Of a DNA stretch of 64,000 nucleotides, positions 48,830 to 58,944 are shown in pieces. Source of the DNA: Gigaspora margarita (lineage: Eukaryota > Glomeromycota > Glomeromycetes > Diversisporales > Gigasporaceae); assembly GCA_009809945.1 (NCBI GenBank), contig WTPW01000021.1:162595-226594 (forward strand), written 5' to 3'. Below the pieces are notes generated by a model. That model worked only from the letters and a program-made list of their open reading frames with translations. It was not told the DNA's origin and did no database searches. The position numbers and the translations under genes were made by a program. Position 1 is the first letter of the stretch. Every line of letters starts with the position of its first letter.

Positions 48830-49579
48830 AAGAATTGATAAATTTTATATTTTGTTAAACTGGCTTATAGCATATACTAAATAGAAAATTTTGATTAATG
48901 TTTGGAATAAGTGATTCCACTATAACTAGTTGATTTCTGTATAAAAAGTTGTGAACACATAGAAAACACAAATTTGCAAATATAAAAGAGATTAAATGAT
49001 TAGAAAGTACAAAGTTGAATAATTACAAAGAACATTTTATTACTCCCTCAGGAGATAGTATGTTTTTTCAACAATTCTTCTCATTAACTAACTTAGAAAA
49101 TGCAAAGACTATAAATATAATTATCATTGAGCATCATTGCGATACTTGTCAATCACTTTGAGAATAACACTTGAGAACACCCAAAGTTATACAGCTAATT
49201 AAAGTTACTAAATTAATTAATTAAAGTTATGATTCAATGGAATCATACAGCTTTAACTATAACTGTAACCGTAACTTCTAGAGGTGCAGGCAAATCATCC
49301 TAATAATGTCCTAATGATGTTACAGCATAAGCCATAACTAGCAAAAAAAAAGATGGTCACTGACCATCTTTTTTCTTTATAGAGCTGCACTGATTGGCCA
49401 AAATTTATCATAGAGTGAGATTGTTCAAGCACTTTGCAATCAAATCATTATTTTTTTTTTATGATCGAATTATTATTTTTTTTTTTTATGATCAAATCAT
49501 TATTTTTTTTTATGATCGAATCACTATTTTTTTTTTTTTAATTTTTTTCATTCTTTGTACTGAATACACTTCTAACAAT
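48830..49579. other. Intergenic region with T tracts
   Basis: No gene. A hAT-like end TAGAGGTGCAGGCA lies at about 49283. Three copies of TTTATGATCGAAT followed by T tracts (about 49447-49535) form a small tandem repeat. Confidence 0.5.
49349..49376. repeat. Perfect short hairpin
   Basis: AAAAAGATGGTCA and TGACCATCTTTTT face each other around a tiny loop. It lies between transposon debris and the Harbinger remnant; a bacterial-type terminator reading is not appropriate in this context. Confidence 0.8.
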
Positions 49580-50646
49580 ATGGATCTTTGCCGCCAACAA
49601 CAAATTACCTTTTTACTCTTCATATTAGAAACTTTTATAGCAAATAAAAAATATTAAGAAACCCAAAAAAGAAAACAACTGACAATTATTATTTTCTTAC
49701 CTATGCTCATATGATATCTAATGCGACTATTCTGGTTGCACTTACCTCATCCAATATAAGAGCACAATGTCAACGAAGGCCCAAAACTGGTGGGTTTTGG
49801 GTTAATGTTTTTTCACACTTAACTGACTATGGTGGTTATAATTCTTTTTGATGACATTTTTGTATTACCCTTGTTACTTTTAATACTATTGTCACTCGAT
49901 TAAAAATGCATCCAGCCTTTAGTTATGAAGCCCCTAATGCAATACCTGCTTGGAAACAAATTGCAATTGAATTATGGCAATTTGCTAATGGAACAGGTAT
50001 GTGGGTATTAGAACAAACATTTGGCATAAGTCAAGGATCAGTATGGCATTTTACAGATCAGTTCTTGAAGGCTTTGTTAGATTTGGAACGGGAAAGAATA
50101 ATGTGACTATGAGAAGAAAAATTAGAAACTACAATGCAGGGGTTTGAGCATGGAATATCAGGCCTGGAGCATAATTTACCTAATGTGGTTGGTGCGATGG
50201 ATGGATTGCATATTCCTATTCCCTCCTTACAAAAATGGTGCTCAATTTGTAAATCGAAAAAATTTTCATTCAATTAATCTTCTTGGGGTCATGGATTATT
50301 TGGGATGTTTTATATATGTACATATTGGTGAAGCAGGTTAATTAAAGGTTTATTTATTATTATTATTATTTTTTAATCTACATATATTAATTAAATTTTT
50401 AAAGAAAGTGTATATGATGCTCGAGTGTTTTATCAATCTTCTTTATATTATGAGATTTTACACAATCCTGAACAATGGGTTCTAGGTGGCACTTATATAA
50501 TTGCTTATTTAGCTTACCCTTATCTCATGAAACCATCTTCAGATTATGAACGATTAACACATAAAGAACAACAGTTTAATAAGGTTTTATCTTCAATGCA
50601 AATGATCATTGAACAAGCATTTGGGTATTTGAAAAATGATGATTAA
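49580..50646 (+). pseudogene. PIF/Harbinger transposase (HARBI1-like), broken
   Basis: It reads from an ATG (MDLCRQQQITF) through VFSHLTDYGGYNS, AWKQIAIELWQFANGTGMWV, FGISQGSVWHFTDQFLKALL, then ISGLEHNLPNVVGAMDGLHI with the first catalytic Asp (about 50190-50215), GAQFVNRKNFHSINLLGVMD, a 68-bp GT-AG intron (50337-50404), VYDARVFYQSS, YIIAYLAYPYLMKP in the position of the second Asp block (here without the Asp), and FNKVLSSMQMIIEQAFGYLK with the third acidic residue. Two TGA codons (50104-50106, 50110-50112) and frame shifts near 49660-49900 and 50220 break it. Harbinger elements also encode a Myb/SANT-like protein, as seen in pseudogene form at 39670-40766. Element ends were not found. Confidence 0.75.
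50337..50404 (+). other. Intron in the Harbinger pseudogene
   Basis: 68 bp, begins GTTAATTAAAGG and ends TTTTTAAAG. Removing it joins HIGEAG to VYDARVF, the expected conserved order. Confidence 0.7.
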
Positions 50647-50649
50647 TTT

Positions 50650-51520
50650 GCTAATTACGTAATTATCGCTAATAGCTAGCTAAAAAATCAGGTCAAGTAA
50701 AATTTTTATTTTAATGAATATTTATTATGCTTTTACAGATATTTATTTAAAAATAGTTTTAAAAATATTATAGATGGAATAATTCAGCTTCTAAATTATT
50801 TTTTGGTCAGATATTACACTTTAGAAATTAATATTGATTTTTAAATGTATATATTTATAGTATTTTTGTTAAATTATTATTTAATTGTAAGTACATAATA
50901 TTAAAATTGTAAATATGTAGTTTATAATGTTTTTTCCTAATTATAAATCTATTTAAAATATTTAGTTTCAATATACAGTAATTATTTAATTATAACAATT
51001 ACAAGACTATTTAGTTACGAAGTTAATTGCAATCGTCTTAATGTACAGTAACTGCATCGTGAAAACTATTTTACTAAGTTTTGCTTTAATTTTAATTAAA
51101 TAATTATGATTCATATACAATTTGATTTTGATTTATTTACGATTGAGCAACGATTTATCAACAATTTAATATATTTCAGTAAAGATATCGCATACCTATG
51201 CTGTCTACTAGGACTAAATGCTGGCCTAGTTCCGAAGAATCCCGATCCAGGATCCTCCTATAAAAAATCGATTTGGCGTTTTCATTCGCATTCATTTTTT
51301 TATAAAATTACTTTTATTTTTGATAATGATTAGATTTTAAGTTAATTTTAAATCCTCTTATTAAGTGGAATTTGAATTCACTACCCAATCGAGTTGGTTT
51401 AGAATTCCGTTGTCACAAAAATTCGATTTCGACGTACAACATAAATACCGTCGTTAATTATTCTGGTTAGATATAGTTTAGTTAGAATGTAATTATAAAA
51501 TTCAGTAAAAGCTTCTAGAT
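50650..51520. other. AT-rich stretch 3' of the protease
   Basis: A 75-codon plus-strand frame (51106-51333) starts with ATG but shows no recognisable domain or spliced neighbours; I do not support it as a gene. The 51210-51480 part is less AT-rich and should hold the protease 3' untranslated region. Confidence 0.4.
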
Positions 51521-51523
51521 TCT

Positions 51524-52792
51524 TCAAATATCTAAACTACCGACTGTAACAACACTAATGTTGATTTGATTTATAATCGAACTTAAGGGTAAAGCTCCAA
51601 AATGACCAATAGTTTCAATCTGATCAATAATACCAATAGTAAGTATACCATTCAGACTTACATGTCTGAGGTCTTTATAATGATATACAGGCCCTCCACT
51701 ATCACCTGGTGAACTCCACGCGTCTACAATTAATATATCATCACGAAAAATTAAACCTTTAGAAACTGATCTAACAAATCCATCCCCATTTAACGATTTT
51801 AGGTTCCCACATTCAACATTTGTAATGTAGCCAGAATGGCATAAATGAGCACCAATGCTAGACACAGCCATAAGATCGTTTATTATTAATTCAGGATAGG
51901 TTATGGAATTTCTATTTCTTATACTTGCTGTTGGTCTAACGTTCGTCAAATTTAGATAAATTAAACCGAAATCGATTGGGTCTAGAAGGTGATATATCAT
52001 TTGACCAATTAAATAGGATGAATCCTTCTGTGGACTGAGATAAAAAGAAGGATCATTACCACCAAAACAATGTCCTGCTGTTGCAATGTAATTTATATTT
52101 GCCTGACCTCTTGCCCAAAAGCCCGCTGAACACCAAGAAAACGCCGATTCACTGACTGGTGAAAATATACCATCTCCGCCTAAGATTCTTTTAACTAAGT
52201 CATTGGATTCCATGTTATTTGAAATGTTATTCTCTTTCTTATTGGAACAATGATAAGAAGTTAAACTTGGATTTGGATTATATGTTTTAATGGCATTTAT
52301 AAACTTTATATTCTGAGAAAATTCTTCAATACAGAAAACTATGGAGATATTATCAAGCTCTGCATCAATGTAACCCAAAACAGATGCGTTATGGACATTA
52401 GCTAAGTTAATTATCCCTTCAAGAATAAATTTTAAATAAGCTCTAGAATAAAATGCTTCTTCAAATACTAATAAATTTATATATTGAGCTATCTGGGGTA
52501 ATCTTTTTATTTCGTCCGCTCTAGTAAAGTTCATCGTGTTAATAAATACCCTATTTTGTTCTACATTTATATGAGTTCCACCGAAATTATTATCATCTAA
52601 TAATGGCTTTAAAATTCTATCCACCATAGTTAATTTCCTCTCTCTACTCAAATATCCGAGTATTTCGTCATTTTCTATATTCCACAACTTCGCTAATGGT
52701 TCCTTTGATTCTTTTTGACTACGAACCATCAAATAATTTGATAACATAAAAATAAATAGTAGTATATTTATTAAAATGTAAATGTCTCGCAT
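51524..52792 (-). CDS. Secreted S1 serine protease (streptogrisin-like) with propeptide
   Basis: An endopeptidase of the trypsin/alpha-lytic clan, expected to be exported and self-processed. The ATG at 52790-52792 is chosen because the frame further upstream offers no ATG; it gives 422 residues. Residues 1-25 are a hydrophobic signal or anchor (YILINILLFIFMLSNYL). Residues about 28-200 form a propeptide beginning LAKLWNIENDEILGYL, with NNFGGTHINVEQNRVFINT. The mature domain starts near ILGGDGIF. The triad is visible: His241 in ATAGHC, Asp274 in DPIDFGLIYL, Ser365 in SPGDSGGPV. Cys221/242 and Cys318/328 are well placed for the two usual disulfides. No stop, shift or intron is seen. It is the only clearly intact gene in the window. 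Family expansions of this type are known to me from mycorrhizal fungi; that is memory, not seen here. Confidence 0.9.
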   Translation of the reverse strand: MRDIYILINILLFIFMLSNYLMVRSQKESKEPLAKLWNIENDEILGYLSRERKLTMVDRILKPLLDDNNFGGTHINVEQNRVFINTMNFTRADEIKRLPQIAQYINLLVFEEAFYSRAYLKFILEGIINLANVHNASVLGYIDAELDNISIVFCIEEFSQNIKFINAIKTYNPNPSLTSYHCSNKKENNISNNMESNDLVKRILGGDGIFSPVSESAFSWCSAGFWARGQANINYIATAGHCFGGNDPSFYLSPQKDSSYLIGQMIYHLLDPIDFGLIYLNLTNVRPTASIRNRNSITYPELIINDLMAVSSIGAHLCHSGYITNVECGNLKSLNGDGFVRSVSKGLIFRDDILIVDAWSSPGDSGGPVYHYKDLRHVSLNGILTIGIIDQIETIGHFGALPLSSIINQINISVVTVGSLDI

Positions 52793-53265
52793 GGTTGTAT
52801 TAGTTTGTAACAATAAGCTGAGTAAAATAATGTGCAATAAGTTGAGTAAACAATTTCAATGATTCTAATAAAATTTCTTTATTGAAAAAAGGATTAATCT
52901 TTATAATAAATTCACAAATATGATTTGCTTGAATATCACCCTTAAAAGGATTTCAATTAGTATTTGCAATAGCTTCATAAACGCGCATCTTTGGGTAAAA
53001 TGTGTCTATGGATATTAATACAGATCCGTATGATATGAATGCAGATCCGTATCTGGTATAGTATAGGTGCTTATTCAAATTTGAAATTCTATCATACTGA
53101 ACTAATATTATCACAAGGAAAAAAATAAAAAAAAAATTAATAATCTTTATATTGTACAGTACACGCGGCTGATTATTTCTGATCAACCAAATAAAATTAA
53201 GAAAATGACCTACATTATAAATAACAATCAAAACCCATATAACATTATTTTAGAAGTCATTTACC
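52793..53265. promoter_or_regulatory. Upstream region of the protease
   Basis: AT-rich, with a possible TATA-like AATAAAATTT at about 52868-52877 reading differently on each strand. A short duplication around GCAGATCCGTAT / ACAGATCCGTAT lies at about 53020-53055. The minus-strand open frame 52953-53231 is not supported: no ATG of note and no domain. No defined promoter element can be claimed. Confidence 0.3.
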
Positions 53266-53269
53266 CAAC

Positions 53270-54300
53270 ATCACAAACCCCACCAGGAGTCTAGACACTT
53301 TTGCAGTAACGTGACATGGTGCATGAGGAATTACGGAGAACGTGAATTTTGATCGTCCCGGATCAGCTCGACTTCAAAAAACACGTGTACAAGAAAAAAG
53401 AGAAAACCATGAAAACCTATTTTGATATAAAATTTTAAATTTTTTTTTTTTTTGGATGTTTTTTTTCGTTTTGTTTTATAGGGTTAGGGTAGGGTTTGGG
53501 AGTAGATTTCATATTTATAGAGTATATGTGAATTTTAGCAGGCTAATAGTTTCAAATCGAGACCCAAAACTTCAGCATCAGCCAACTTCAGCATCAGCTG
53601 TGATAATTTATATAAATCAATAAATTATTAATTAATTTTATTGATAAGTTCTCTATACTGATATATACTATATTTAATCTTATAATTTTATCTTCTCGAA
53701 AGGAACCTTTTAATTCAGAATATATATTATAAAATAAAGATTTATTAGATGCGTTTACCCAAATTTTTTATATTCTTGTGAATACGATTAAAGCTTTAAA
53801 TTTCTTTCAATGTAAATAAATTATAATATAGTCCGCATTTACGTCTGATAACGTTGTTCCATACTTTATTAAAAATGGGCCCACCTTGTTCATCTTTGAG
53901 AGCTACATTTGTTAGTCTTTATATTGATTTTGATCGTCTTTATAAATAAAGCATTTTCATGTAGGAGTAAATTCATATGATTTGTTAATGTAAATTAATT
54001 GCTGCAGCATTTATGTACGTACGTACATACTTATCATTATTTTTTCATGGGTAGCACGAACTTCTAAAAAGAAAACAGCTAAAAAGAACGCAAATTTTGC
54101 TACTTTTTCCTGAAAAATAGGACTTAATAATTCGAATAGCCCTTATAATTACCAAATTACATATTTGGGAACTGACAAGGAAAACAACCATTCAACATTT
54201 TATAACCAATTTTGAGAATTTTATTTAAAATTAAAAGTTTGGTTCTTATTTATATATTGAGAAAATTTTTTTCAGAATTAAAGTAAAATTAATAAAGATA
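53270..54300. other. Intergenic region with telomere-like motif
   Basis: No gene. Bases 53481-53503 read AGGGTTAGGGTAGGGTTTGG, a short TTAGGG-like run; it is single and interstitial. A 16-bp direct duplication AACTTCAGCATCAGC is at 53571-53600. TACGTACGTAC lies near 54013. Confidence 0.55.
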
Positions 54301-54600
54301 TAATAAATTATCAAGATATTTCAATGTAAAAAAATCAAGTATTTGAAGTTATAACGCTCAAAAATTAGAATAATAACCAATTAGAAGATTGTGAATTCAA
54401 ATTCTGATTTGAACATTTTGTTAATACGTGTAACAGGTTTGCAAATTATGAACTTGACACTTTATTATGATTAACTATTTTGTCAAAAAATCTATGTAAA
54501 TTTATCACATAAAATACATGTATTTATCACACGTAGAGATAAAAAATTTTCAATAACGATAACTAAAAAACATACTTCATTGTGGTGGCTGATCAGGAAT

Positions 54601-55385
54601 CTAACAATCTATTAATGCAGAAAATTATAAATTGTTTGAGTATACAGATATTTTAGCTTTTATTCCTATATTAATTTAACTTACCCTCGACTTTAATTCC
54701 ACATTTGACAGCAATACCAATTTTCATTGTATCAATAGATGTTTGATTAATTCCCGACTGATCAAGTACTTGTAATGCAAAAGTATTGTTTTTAAGAAAA
54801 TTGTCAAATGCGTTAATTATGTCCTTATTACACCGTGTACAGACTTGTTCTTTGTCAGCAACGGCAATAGCACCTATAACAGTATTACCAGTTATCTTAT
54901 CGGGGAATCAGGTAAATTTAATGTACGCAGAATACATTATTATTTTTAAAGAATATTGAATCTCTCAAGGGAGAGTAGAAAACTACAACACCATAAATCA
55001 ATTCCATAATTGTGTTATTGCTATTTAGATCCGTTTTACATCCCTATTCTATAGCCGGAATTGCATCTTGGACAACCTTATCAGCACATATGGGTGCTGA
55101 ACAAATATCATTGAAGGACTCATCAATTTGAGTAAGGTATTTTAGAAGTTCTCTGGTATTGTTTTTAATACTTTCAGTTACAGTAATAAGCGGTGCAAGT
55201 GGTTCAAAATGGTCCAAGAAGTTCACATGTTGGAATACTAGTAACAACATTAATCAATGTTTCTATGCAGCCTTGTGATATATTGCCAGGAAAATCATCT
55301 TGTAAGGTTTCTAGTAGGGGTATTGACGTGATACTTGATGGAATGGTAGACCCTACGCTTGTCAATGCGAGGAGTAATTAGATTT
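54601..55385 (-). pseudogene. Small secreted-type protein gene, duplicate 1, broken
   Basis: Minus strand. The first exon reads LLLALTSVGSTIPSSITSIP, LLETLQDDFPGNISQGCIET, LINVVTSIPTCELL, then after a frame shift PLAPLITVTESIKNNTREL, LKYLTQIDESFNDICSAPIC, a TAG at 55051-55053, GCKTDLNSNNTIMELIYG, FYSPLRDSI, and after another shift ITGNTVIGAIAVADKEQVCT and CNKDIINAFDNFLKNNTFAL. A 76-bp intron (54609-54684, GTAAG...TAATAG) precedes a last exon that now stops at once. The start codon is missing through a deletion relative to duplicate 2. The CSAPxC and CTRCNKD motifs resemble a fungal family of secreted Cys-containing proteins that I recall as uncharacterised (possibly DUF7729-like); function unknown. 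Confidence 0.65.
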
Positions 55386-55399
55386 CTTTTGTCTGAAAA

Positions 55400-55600
55400 G
55401 AAATTCTTGCTTTAAAACGGAATAGAAAGTGTTGTGAAGGTTCGTTTTATTTTATTATTTAATTTTTCTGTGAAAGTTTCTTAAATATCTAAATTTTTGT
55501 TCAGCCATAATTTATTATTTATTACTTTTTTTGTCTGTAATAAATGAAATGATATCAACATAGATGGGTGCTATTCATACGTGAGAAACGAAGTTGGATA
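55400..55600 (-). promoter_or_regulatory. Conserved 5' region of duplicate 1
   Basis: It is retained in both duplicates (compare 59800-59990). On the gene strand it includes AATAATAAAATAAAACGAAC, CTTCACAACACTTTCTA and AAGAATTTCTT, the last with the GAAnnTTC form of a heat-shock element. Conservation reflects the duplication itself, so a regulatory role is only suggested. Confidence 0.35.
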
Positions 55601-55745
55601 ATGGCCGTATGTCTGATCAGATAGTAATTTTGTAGTAGCTCGTGAGATATAACCAAATTAACACATGTACACAAACAGTACTTAATAAATTGATTATAAA
55701 AAATGTAATTCCTAAACATTTTTGAGGATCTAATTAAATTTACAT

Positions 55746-55985
55746 GTGCATTCTCTGGATATTATATTTTTAATTTTTTATTCATATTTTTTTTTAGGAC
55801 ACTCATTTTACACGAAACTGATTTCCCGATACCATTATAGTTTTCTACAATCATCTTCTCACCAAGATATTTACACAACTGTATCATTTTTCCGAAAGTA
55901 CTGTTTTCCCACAATTATTTTATCAACTATTATTTCCATATTAATCATCTTCCTGATTGCCAAGCACTTCTGCATCGAATCATGA
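55746..55985 (+). CDS. Possible small membrane protein, unrecognised
   Basis: A 79-codon frame from an ATG with two hydrophobic segments (DIIFLIFYSYFFLGHSF and IILSTIISILIIFLIAKHF) around a polar middle. The stretch before GHSFYTK ends TTTTTTTTTAGG, so the first part may be an intron end, in which case the coding piece starts at GHSF. I know no family. It lies between the two duplicated segments and has no counterpart next to duplicate 2. Confidence 0.25.
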   Translation: MHSLDIIFLIFYSYFFLGHSFYTKLISRYHYSFLQSSSHQDIYTTVSFFRKYCFPTIILSTIISILIIFLIAKHFCIES

Positions 55986-55989
55986 GTAT

Positions 55990-57000
55990 AAAATTATTAG
56001 TCGATGAATTTAAAGTTATTTAGGTTTATAATATATATGGTGTCTTTACATAATTAAGTTTCAATTTATAGTACTTTATGTAGTGTATTTTCTCTTACTA
56101 TTCTAAACAGTAATCCTAATAATTATATTAGAAATCAATTGTAAATATTCTTACAAAATTTTGAAATTTAAAATTTTCAATAATTAACCAAATGTAAATT
56201 ATTGGTATTAAATTATTTTAATAATTTATTGCAAAATTACATTATAATCAGCGCAATTAACTACCTAATATATTAGTTATAATGTTTTTCAAATTATTCT
56301 GCACCACAGAAAATTAGAAATCTTGAAAAAAAATAGTGGCTAAAAATTATTTCTACCAATCACAGATTTGCATTTTTTTTCTAGATTTTTGATTTCCGGT
56401 ATGATATATAAAAATTACTGATCATGAAAAGCATTGTAAATATTGGTAATTTTTAGACATTTATCTGTGCTAAATTATTGCAAACATATTGTTAGTATTA
56501 TTACAATGATTGGCAAATATATTTATTCATAATAATAAAATACCAAAAAAAAACTACTTATCCAACAAACTCATCTGATCTTTCTTCCTTTTATTTTTTT
56601 CATGTGTTACGATGTAACCATGTTTATTCAAATTAAAACTCAGCAGATAACTCCCTGCGAATCATGATCATAAATTGTCGGATAATGTATACTTATTTGG
56701 CAAAAGTATTGTATTTAATAGTACATTATCAGTACTGTTAAGTGGCAAATCAAATTTTGGCACTATTATTTAAAGTATTATCTGTTGCATTCAATTACCC
56801 ACAATAAGTTCAAACCCTATTTTATTAAATTCGTCCGTCACGAACATCTTGTACATTTTTATCAATCATTTTGTTCATGTGTAAGATGAGCACCATGCAT
56901 GTGAGTACATGCATGCGCGTGCATGGTCTAACCAATTACATAAGTACGTACGTATGTACATACAGTACATACAAGATTAATTAACTGTTAAAATATAAAA
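55990..57000. other. AT-rich intergenic stretch
   Basis: No gene seen. At 56886-56930 there is a hAT-like start (TAAGATGAGCACCATGCATG) and a CATGCATGCGCGTGCATG palindromic run; 56945-56970 is ACGTACGTATGTACATAC-rich. Confidence 0.45.
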
Positions 57001-57004
57001 TATG

Positions 57005-57240
57005 TAATAGATATTTCACGGGGTGTTGTGAATATCATGGATTAGCACAGCGAAGCTGTAGTAATACCTGATATTGACAGCGTACATGAAATATCTGATA
57101 TATTTCACGGTTCCTAAGCCTATAACATTTTCTGACTAAAATTTTTACTGATGAAATAGAAAAATTTTTGAGATTTTCATTGTATTGTGTCATCATGTTC
57201 ATGGGAAAATATTAAGGGCCATGAAATATAATAAAATTTT
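57005..57240. repeat. Short repeat block with ATATTTCACGG ends
   Basis: ATATTTCACGG occurs at about 57014 and 57105 and an inverted CCATGAAATAT at about 57219. Between the first two lies a GC-richer hairpin AGCACAGCGAAGCTGTAGT. It looks like a small degenerate inverted-end element; ends are uncertain. Confidence 0.45.
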
Positions 57241-57500
57241 TATTAATAACTTTTGATGCAGTAGTACGTTTTTGATGATTTTACTACCAAAGTGACCGTT
57301 TCAATAAGATAATTAAATTTTAATTACAGGATTTCGAGATCGGTAAGATTTTAGAAAGTTAAAATTTAATAACCAATTTTACTATCTATAATAATACAAA
57401 ATCTTACTGATCTCGAGATTTTATGCTCGTTGGAATCGTCTTATTGAGACAATCATTTTGGTAGTAAAATAGTCAAAATGATCTACTTTATCAAGAGTAA
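57240..57500. repeat. Imperfect inverted repeat sharing a module with 37284-38222
   Basis: The arms around GATGATTTTACTACCAAAGT and the inverted GACTATTTTACTACCAAAAT face each other across about 57370. The arm sequence (ACCAAAATGA, CAATAAGACGATTCCAACGA on the inverse strand, AGATCAGTAAGATTTTG) parallels the ACCAAAATGACCGCC...GAGACGGTTCCAACGAATCC module of the TTAA-flanked element. Confidence 0.65.
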
Positions 57501-57718
57501 TTTACTATTAAATTTTGTATATACAGTACTTGCAAATCATGTTGCCCATCTTTATTAATATTAAAATGTTGTCTTGGTTTATTTAGAATTATCAACGTAT
57601 TTATAACGATAACAAATTGACTATGTGAGAAAATCTCCTGTTTCAAATTCAATTGGATATGTAGATCAGGTCAGTTTATAGAAACCAATTTTTTGGTCAT
57701 CTACAGATATGAATAATA

Positions 57719-57930
57719 ATAGTTCTTATTGTACGGGTCTTATGTGACAACCCGTGCTTTTTTCATTTACTTCTTAGCATGGGATTGTTACGTCAAACAC
57801 CATGCAATAAGATAGTTATTATATGGGTATGTTGTTACACACGGGTTCATATTTAAATCCAGTGCCTTCAGCATGGAATATGAACCTGTGTGTAACTGGG
57901 TAATTCACTACAACCCATACAATAACTATA
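57719..57930. repeat. Nested palindrome, MITE-like
   Basis: TAGTTATTATATGGGTATGT at 57812 and the inverted TAGTTATTGTATGGGTTGTA ending about 57929 face each other, with inner arms GTTACACACGGGTTCATATT and AATATGAACCTGTGTGTAAC. A third related end, TAGTTCTTATTGTACGGGTC, lies at 57719. No ORF. Confidence 0.7.
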
Positions 57931-58124
57931 AAGTATTTTTTCCTTTTAAAGAATGGTTTGTAATATATATACGTATATGACAGATCTGTACAGTATATAA
58001 TATAAAATATAATACCCGTATATACTGTAAGCTACTATGAGATCGACAACCATTCAAATGGATTTTTTACTATACTGAAATATGGTCACGTATAGCGTTG
58101 TTAGACAAAACCTTGAGGTTTCAT

Positions 58125-58230
58125 GCTGACGAAACTGATGAAAGGTGACAAAACTGATGAAAGGTGATGAAACTGACAAATCTGTAAAGGGTGGCAAAAC
58201 TAATAAAAGATGAAGAAACTGATGAATATT
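58125..58230 (+). repeat. Short minisatellite (AAACTGATGAAAGGTGA)
   Basis: Four to five degenerate units of about 17-18 bp. It resembles the GGTGAAACTGATGA units in the arms of the foldback element at 29689-30584 but no inverted partner is present. Confidence 0.7.
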
Positions 58231-58591
58231 ATTGGAATAATTGAAGATTATATGAATAAAAATAAATTAAATTAAAAAACAGAAATCTATAAAATTACAA
58301 AGCATTTTATTATATATGGTAATAAACAAGTAGAAGTAAATGCATTGTTCAGATAACTATTTATGATTAATCAATTTTAATAAGAAACCTAATAAAAGAT
58401 ATTATCAATTAAGATTTTTGATCAAAATCCTGAAAGTCAAAATCCTGGTGGAACTAAATCCAATGCACTAAATCCAAAAAAAAAAACAAAATCCTAAAGG
58501 TGTAATATCACAAAAAATATTTTTTTTAAAAAAAATTTCTGAAAAAACATAATTCCAAAGGATCATAACCTGAAATATCATAAAATCTCAA

Positions 58592-58627
58592 AAAAGATTA
58601 TAATTCTAATTAGAATTATAATCTTTT
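58592..58627. repeat. Perfect 36-bp palindrome
   Basis: AAAAGATTATAATTCTAA followed directly by its exact complement, centre 58609/58610. It lies just before the second duplicated segment. Confidence 0.9.
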
Positions 58628-58944
58628 AAGATTTTAATATGTTGTAATTATATTGTAAATATATTTGGCAAAAACCTAGATTTCTGTAAAAAAATTAACA
58701 AATATTTAATAATAAATTATTTGAAGATAAAATGTTTTAAAATTAGAACAATAACAAATTAAAAGATGGTGAATTCAAATTTACGATTTAACCATTTTGT
58801 TAATAACAGGTTTAAAAATTATGAATTTGACACTTTATGTTGATTAGCTATTTTTATTAAAATCTATGTAAATTTATCAAATAAAATACGATATTTATCG
58901 CGTAGAGATGAACAATTTTTAATAACAATAACTAAAACATAATT

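Larger units (their letters stand above)
54300..55600. repeat. Segmental tandem duplication, copy 1
   Basis: This 1.3-kb segment matches 58690-59990 in the same orientation through the 3' flank, the gene, the intron and the 5' flank (AGAAAGTGTTGTGAA, GTTTCTTAAATATC). It diverges by substitutions, short indels and a deletion of about 50 bp around the start codon. Confidence 0.85.

Noticed and set aside
48830..48870. Possible hAT dimerisation fragment reading NLKHIAINL
   Set aside because: Too short and stops at once; chance in AT-rich DNA.
49349..49376. Hairpin followed by T tract as a transcription terminator
   Set aside because: The window is eukaryotic; rho-independent terminators do not apply.
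52793..52837. Longer start for the protease, 15 codons upstream
   Set aside because: That upstream codon is TTG, not ATG; the ATG at 52790-52792 is followed directly by a signal-peptide-like stretch.
56886..57560. hAT-like element from TAAGATGAGCACC to CCCATCTTTA
   Set aside because: The ends look alike but the flanks give no 8-bp duplication and other repeats lie inside; not supported as one element.
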